64,000 nt of DNA from the NCBI RefSeq assembly GCF_030544485.1, contig NZ_CP130610.1, positions 1,178,001 to 1,242,000 of the forward strand, in the 5' to 3' direction. Below are positions 60,284-64,000 of this stretch, one piece after another. Origin of the DNA: Halomonas sp. HAL1. GTDB taxonomy: Bacteria > Pseudomonadota > Gammaproteobacteria > Pseudomonadales > Halomonadaceae. The notes under the pieces are model-generated. The model ran no database searches. It was given only the letters and a program-made list of their open reading frames with translations, and was not told the origin of the DNA. A program made the translations under genes and the position numbers. Numbering within the stretch: the stretch's first letter is position 1; each line of letters begins with the position of its first letter.

Positions 60284-60682
60284 TTACTCGTCGGGGTGAA
60301 ACTCCAACGACACCGAGTTGATGCAGTAGCGCAAGCCGGTGGTATCGGGTGGCCCATCAGGAAACACGTGGCCCAGGTGTGCATCGCAGTGAGAACAGAC
60401 GACCTCGGTGCGCTGCATGCCGTGAGTGGTATCCGTATGCTCTTCAACGCAGCGGCTACCCAGCGGCCGATCAAAGCTTGGCCAGCCGCAGCCAGCGTCA
60501 AACTTGTGCTCGTTCTCAAACAGTGGCGCATTACAGCAGACGCAGTGATAAATACCCTGAGCGTCGCGTACCTGATAATCCCCGGTGAACGGGCGTTCAG
60601 TGCCTTTCTCGCGTGCCACACGGTACTGCTCTGGCGTTAACTGCTGTTGCCACTCGTCGGGGGATTTTTCTATTTTCGCCAT
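60284..60682 (-). CDS. msrB: Peptide-methionine (R)-S-oxide reductase
   Basis: 132 residues, the E. coli length being 137. Repairs oxidised methionine. Zinc ligands are the two CxxC pairs (CVCC and CSHC), and the catalytic Cys is in [12 protein letters not shown] near residue 120. [10 protein letters not shown] and GHVFPDGPP are typical. GGAGAGGAG lies upstream of the ATG. Cytoplasmic. Confidence 0.96.
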   Translation of the reverse strand: MAKIEKSPDEWQQQLTPEQYRVAREKGTERPFTGDYQVRDAQGIYHCVCCNAPLFENEHKFDAGCGWPSFDRPLGSRCVEEHTDTTHGMQRTEVVCSHCDAHLGHVFPDGPPDTTGLRYCINSVSLEFHPDE

Positions 60683-60808
60683 GGGGTTCTCCTCTCCCTC
60701 TGGTTTGCCACTCTTCAGAGGCTTATTAAGCAGGCTAGCTTAACACTCTCCTGAGTGACAGCGAGTCGCCTGCTCAAGTTCAGCATGGATGAAACGCCCA
60801 TGGTGTGT

Positions 60809-62395
60809 TTACACGCTGGCCGCGCCGCCGTTACTGCGTGGGTCATGGGCGCTCTCTATCAATCCATCCGGGTGGTGCACGATGCCGCCCGCATGGCCCA
60901 TGGTGTCGCTGAAGGCATCAGGCAGGACTTCCACATCGTGGCCAGCCGTCGCTAGGGCGGTTACAAGGGCATCGTCAAAACGCGCTTCGAGTTTTAAGTT
61001 AGTGCTGGTTTCACCCCAGGTACGACCCAACAGCCAGCGAGGCGCCGTGATCGACTGTTGAAGCGGCATGCCGTGCAGTGCATAGCGCGAAAATACCGCC
61101 GCCTGGGTTTGCGGCTGGCCTTCACCACCCATGGTGCCGTAAACCATGGTGCGGCCATCGGTAAACTTGGCCAGCGCCGGGTTAAGGGTATGGAAAGGCT
61201 TACGGCCAGGGGCTAGGCCGCGTAGGTCGTCGGGATTAAGCGAAAAGCTGATGCCGCGGTTTTGCCACAGCACGCCGCTTTCTGGCAGCACCACGCCGCT
61301 GCCAAACTCCCAATAGATACTCTGAATAAAGCTTACCGCACGGCCTTCGCGATCGACGGTGCCCATCCAAATGGTGTCGCCTGGGGCTGGCTTGTGTGGC
61401 CAGGGCAGGGCGCGTTGTGGGTCAATTTGAGCCGCTTCCCGACCAATATTCGCCTCGCTGAGTAACGCCTGCAGCGGTGTGGGTACACGGCCCGGGTCAG
61501 TCACGTTTTGGTCGCGTAGGATAAAAGCGCGCTTGGTGGCTTCGATGAGCCCGTGCAGGTGATCAAAGCCGTTGGGCTCGGTGGCCTTCAAGCGCTCGTA
61601 GATGCCTAAAATCATTAACGACGCCATACCCTGGGTCGGCGCTGGCAGGTTATACAGCGTGGCATCCTGGAGGGTGACTTCCAGCGGCGTGACGCGCTGG
61701 GCGCGGTAGGCGTGAAAGTCAGCCAAGCGCAGGGGGCTGCCCACTGCTTCCAAGTCTTTCGCCATGCTAGCGGCCAGTTCACCGCGGTAGAAGTCATCTA
61801 ATCCGGCTTCCGCCAAACGCTTGAGGGTGGCCGCTAAACGTGGCTGGCGCAGCCGCTCACCTTCCCGGGGCACCTTGCCGTTAAGCAGCAGGGAATCACT
61901 AAAACCAGGGCTTTGAGAAAGGCGCTCAACGTGTTTGGCGGTGAGGGCTTCCTGGCTTTGTGTGACCGAAATGCCCGCTTCGGCATGGTGAATAGCGTCG
62001 GCCAGCAGCGTGGTGAGGGGAAGCTGTTTACCCCATGTTGACGCTACCTTCAGCGCTTCATCCCAGCCGCCAATGGTGCCCGCCATGGTGAGGGCGGCCT
62101 TTGGGCCTCGTTCAGGTATGTGCGATTCACCGGCGTAGAAATCCGCGTTGGCCAAGCCTGCCGCCGGGCCGCAGGCGTCGATGGCAATAGGCGCCTTGCC
62201 CGGTTCATGAATCAACCAAAAGCCATCACCTCCCAGGGCGTTCATATGCGGATAAACGACCGCAATAGCGGCAGCAGCAGCGACCATGGCCTCCACCGCG
62301 TTGCCGCCCTGCTTAAGCACATCTCGCCCGGCGCTAGCGGCTAGATGGTGAGGAGCGACGCAGCTGCCGCCGTAACTACGTTGAGTATGAAGCAT
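60809..62395 (-). CDS. Gamma-glutamyltransferase family protein (YwrD-like)
   Basis: 528 residues, Ntn-hydrolase self-cleaving family. AAGGA lies six bases before the ATG. No clear signal peptide, so it is probably cytoplasmic, unlike E. coli Ggt. The expected processing Thr is in GDTIWMGTVDREG near residues 338-350; the usual Thr-Thr-His is Thr-Ile-Trp. The C-terminal oxyanion-type GGEGQPQTQAAVFSRY is present. It follows a TRAP transporter on the same strand (40 bases), which may import its substrate. Which gamma-glutamyl or related compound is cleaved is unknown. Confidence 0.83.
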   Translation of the reverse strand: MLHTQRSYGGSCVAPHHLAASAGRDVLKQGGNAVEAMVAAAAAIAVVYPHMNALGGDGFWLIHEPGKAPIAIDACGPAAGLANADFYAGESHIPERGPKAALTMAGTIGGWDEALKVASTWGKQLPLTTLLADAIHHAEAGISVTQSQEALTAKHVERLSQSPGFSDSLLLNGKVPREGERLRQPRLAATLKRLAEAGLDDFYRGELAASMAKDLEAVGSPLRLADFHAYRAQRVTPLEVTLQDATLYNLPAPTQGMASLMILGIYERLKATEPNGFDHLHGLIEATKRAFILRDQNVTDPGRVPTPLQALLSEANIGREAAQIDPQRALPWPHKPAPGDTIWMGTVDREGRAVSFIQSIYWEFGSGVVLPESGVLWQNRGISFSLNPDDLRGLAPGRKPFHTLNPALAKFTDGRTMVYGTMGGEGQPQTQAAVFSRYALHGMPLQQSITAPRWLLGRTWGETSTNLKLEARFDDALVTALATAGHDVEVLPDAFSDTMGHAGGIVHHPDGLIESAHDPRSNGGAASV

Positions 62396-62435
62396 CTTTG
62401 ATTCCTTGTTATTAAGTAAGTGCTAAAGCAGGTCG

Positions 62436-63761
62436 TTACCAGCCAATGGCTTTGGGCAACCAGGTAGCAATGCTGGGAAAGATAAATACCAGCGCCACGG
62501 CAACAAACTGGAGGCCGATAAAGGGCAGCGCCCCTTTGTAAATATCCAGCGTGGTGACCTCTTTAGGCGCCACCCCCTTGAGGAAAAACAGCGACCAACC
62601 AAAGGGCGGGGTAAGAAACGAGGTTTGCAGCACCAGCCCTACTAGAATGCCCAACCACACCATATCAACGCCCATCTGGACAAAGAACGGTAAAAACAGC
62701 GGCAGGGCAATATAGCTGATCTCAATCCACTCCAGGAAGAAGCCCAGCACGAACATCAGCAGTAGCATGAACAGCAGTGCCCCTAGCTCGCCACCGGGCA
62801 CCCAGTCGAACATGCGGGCCACAAGATGCTCGCCCCCCAGGCCACGGAACGCCAGCCCAAATACCTGCGCACTGATCAAGATAAAGAACACCATCGCCGA
62901 AATCACCAGTGTGGCCTTGGCGACCTCCTTGAGCAGCGTGAAGGACAGCCGACCCGAGCAGGCCACAAACACTAGCGCCCCCAGTGCCCCCATCGCAGCG
63001 GCCTCGGTAGGCGCGGCAATACCGCCAATAATCGAGCCCAATACTGCAAACACCAAGCCTACCGGCGGGCCCACCACGGTGATTACCTTCACCAGCAGTT
63101 GGCGCCGTCCCATCGCTTTACGCTCCTCAATAGGGATGGGTGGCATTAGGTGAGGGTAGAGTTTGGCGATTATCAAAATGGCAATAATATAAACCGCCGC
63201 GAGGGTTAGCCCTGGCACCATGGCCGCGGCGAACATCGTACCGACCGATTCACCCAAAATTTCGGCTAGCAGAATCAGCACCAGACTAGGCGGAATTATC
63301 TGACCCAGGGTGCCGGATGCGCAGATCATCCCGGTCGCAAGCGTTTTAGGGTAGCCGCGGCGTAGCAGTGTCGGCAGCGTGAGCAGGCCCAGCGTCACAA
63401 TCGTGGCACCGACAATGCCCGTGGCAGCGCCTAACAAAACGCCGACTAAAATGATCGCCACGCCCATGCCGCCGGAAAGGCCGCCGAACAAATGGCCAAT
63501 CACATCGATCAGCTCTTCGGCCAGCTTCGACTTCTCCAGCATCACGCCCATAAACACAAACAGCGGTATGGCCATAAAAGTGTAGTTGGTCACCACTCCG
63601 TAGATGCGGGATGGCAGTAGGTTAAACAGCATCGGGCCAAAGCCAATATAACCAAAGAAAAAAGCCGTTGCCGCAATACTGATACCTACCGGAATACCAA
63701 TCAGCAAAAACACGAAAAAAGCCACGATCATGCCGATCGCTAGCCATTCATTTGGAGACAT
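62436..63761 (-). CDS. dctM: TRAP transporter large permease subunit (DctM)
   Basis: 441 residues, about 12 membrane helices. GAGGT upstream supports the ATG at 63761. DctM signatures include YTFMAIPLFVFMGVMLEKS, ASGTLGQIIPPSLVLILLAE and APTEAAAMGALGALV. It carries organic acids with sodium, fed by a periplasmic DctP protein that lies outside the window. It starts 3 bases after the DctQ stop. Confidence 0.93.
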   Translation of the reverse strand: MSPNEWLAIGMIVAFFVFLLIGIPVGISIAATAFFFGYIGFGPMLFNLLPSRIYGVVTNYTFMAIPLFVFMGVMLEKSKLAEELIDVIGHLFGGLSGGMGVAIILVGVLLGAATGIVGATIVTLGLLTLPTLLRRGYPKTLATGMICASGTLGQIIPPSLVLILLAEILGESVGTMFAAAMVPGLTLAAVYIIAILIIAKLYPHLMPPIPIEERKAMGRRQLLVKVITVVGPPVGLVFAVLGSIIGGIAAPTEAAAMGALGALVFVACSGRLSFTLLKEVAKATLVISAMVFFILISAQVFGLAFRGLGGEHLVARMFDWVPGGELGALLFMLLLMFVLGFFLEWIEISYIALPLFLPFFVQMGVDMVWLGILVGLVLQTSFLTPPFGWSLFFLKGVAPKEVTTLDIYKGALPFIGLQFVAVALVFIFPSIATWLPKAIGW

Positions 63762-63764
63762 GCG

Positions 63765-64000
63765 TTATTCACCTCGTGTGGGCAGGGCAAACGCCTGACG
63801 CAGCGCGTGGGCCAACCCTTGCAGCGCGAGAAGGACAAAACCGAATGGAATGAGCGATTTGAGAAGCCAGCGAAGGGGAAGACCGCCTGGGTTAGGCGAT
63901 GCTTCGCCGCGGCCGAACGACTGGGCTATCCAGGGCAGCGTCAACCAGGCGATATACAGCCCCATGACTAGCAGTAATAGCCCGCCGATCACCTCAATTA
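63765..64000 (-). CDS. dctQ: TRAP transporter small permease subunit (DctQ), partial
   Basis: C-terminal part only; the frame is open through the right edge. Two hydrophobic helices (GLLLLVMGLYIAWLTLPWIAQS and SLIPFGFVLLALQGLAHAL) fit the last helices of DctQ. Directly upstream of dctM on the same strand, so the pair is one transporter. The rest and probably DctP lie to the right. Confidence 0.8.
   Translation of the reverse strand, partial: IEVIGGLLLLVMGLYIAWLTLPWIAQSFGRGEASPNPGGLPLRWLLKSLIPFGFVLLALQGLAHALRQAFALPTRGE

Overview
This window looks like chromosomal DNA of a halophilic gammaproteobacterium of the Halomonas/Vreelandella type. The protein families, the Pseudomonas-like glucose ABC transporter (GtsABC), a BCCT compatible-solute carrier, TRAP transport, monomeric isocitrate dehydrogenase, a 180-kDa-class NAD-glutamate dehydrogenase and gammaproteobacterial gene order all fit. 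That identification is inference from gene content. I saw no phage, insertion sequence, CRISPR array, rRNA or tRNA.

Layout. 1-3.9 kb: end of gtsA, then gtsB, gtsC and a MalK/UgpC-type ATPase (glucose/mannose import). 4-9.8 kb: BCCT carrier, ycjX-ycjF with a small membrane protein, a hexose-6-phosphate mutarotase and a GlsB-type stress protein. 9.9-14.4 kb: a large DUF1266-type protein, an NlpC/P60 lipoprotein and an MFS exporter. 14.4-20.3 kb: a nickel island, nikABCDE under a perfect NikR operator, divergent nikR, and a SlyD-type chaperone with a His-rich tail. 20.4-23.2 kb: small membrane protein, slyB, aceA. 23.6-32.2 kb: GNAT, roxA, purB, hflD, mnmA, nudJ, rluE, icd, a gene set close to that of E. 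coli. 32.4-37.3 kb: clpS, clpA, infA, bpt, aat, a full bacterial N-degron set. 37.4-42.9 kb: ftsK, lolA, rarA. 43.1-50.8 kb: degenerate hemerythrin-like protein, murI, trmA, gdhB. 50.9-56.8 kb: pyrD, rmf, rlmKL, glutaredoxin-like gene, WGR mini-protein, pdxB. 56.8-64 kb: htpX, alaA-type aminotransferase, ylqF, msrB, then a TRAP transporter with a gamma-glutamyltransferase.

Most coding content is housekeeping. The unexpected signal is in the spacers. At least seven intergenic regions carry short degenerate tandem repeats (period 13-17 bp, one of 21 bp), each with its own unit sequence, often filling the gap and touching a start, stop or ribosome-binding site. Other items worth a second look are a structured spacer between gtsC and its ATPase gene, a 30-bp perfect palindrome covering the rarA stop codon, a DUF1266-type protein with repeated modules, and a hemerythrin-like protein lacking several expected metal ligands.

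Start codons were revised where a ribosome-binding site or overlap argued for it. Several genes appear to use TTG (DUF1266 protein, nikE, ftsK, trmA) or GTG (nikD, WGR protein).
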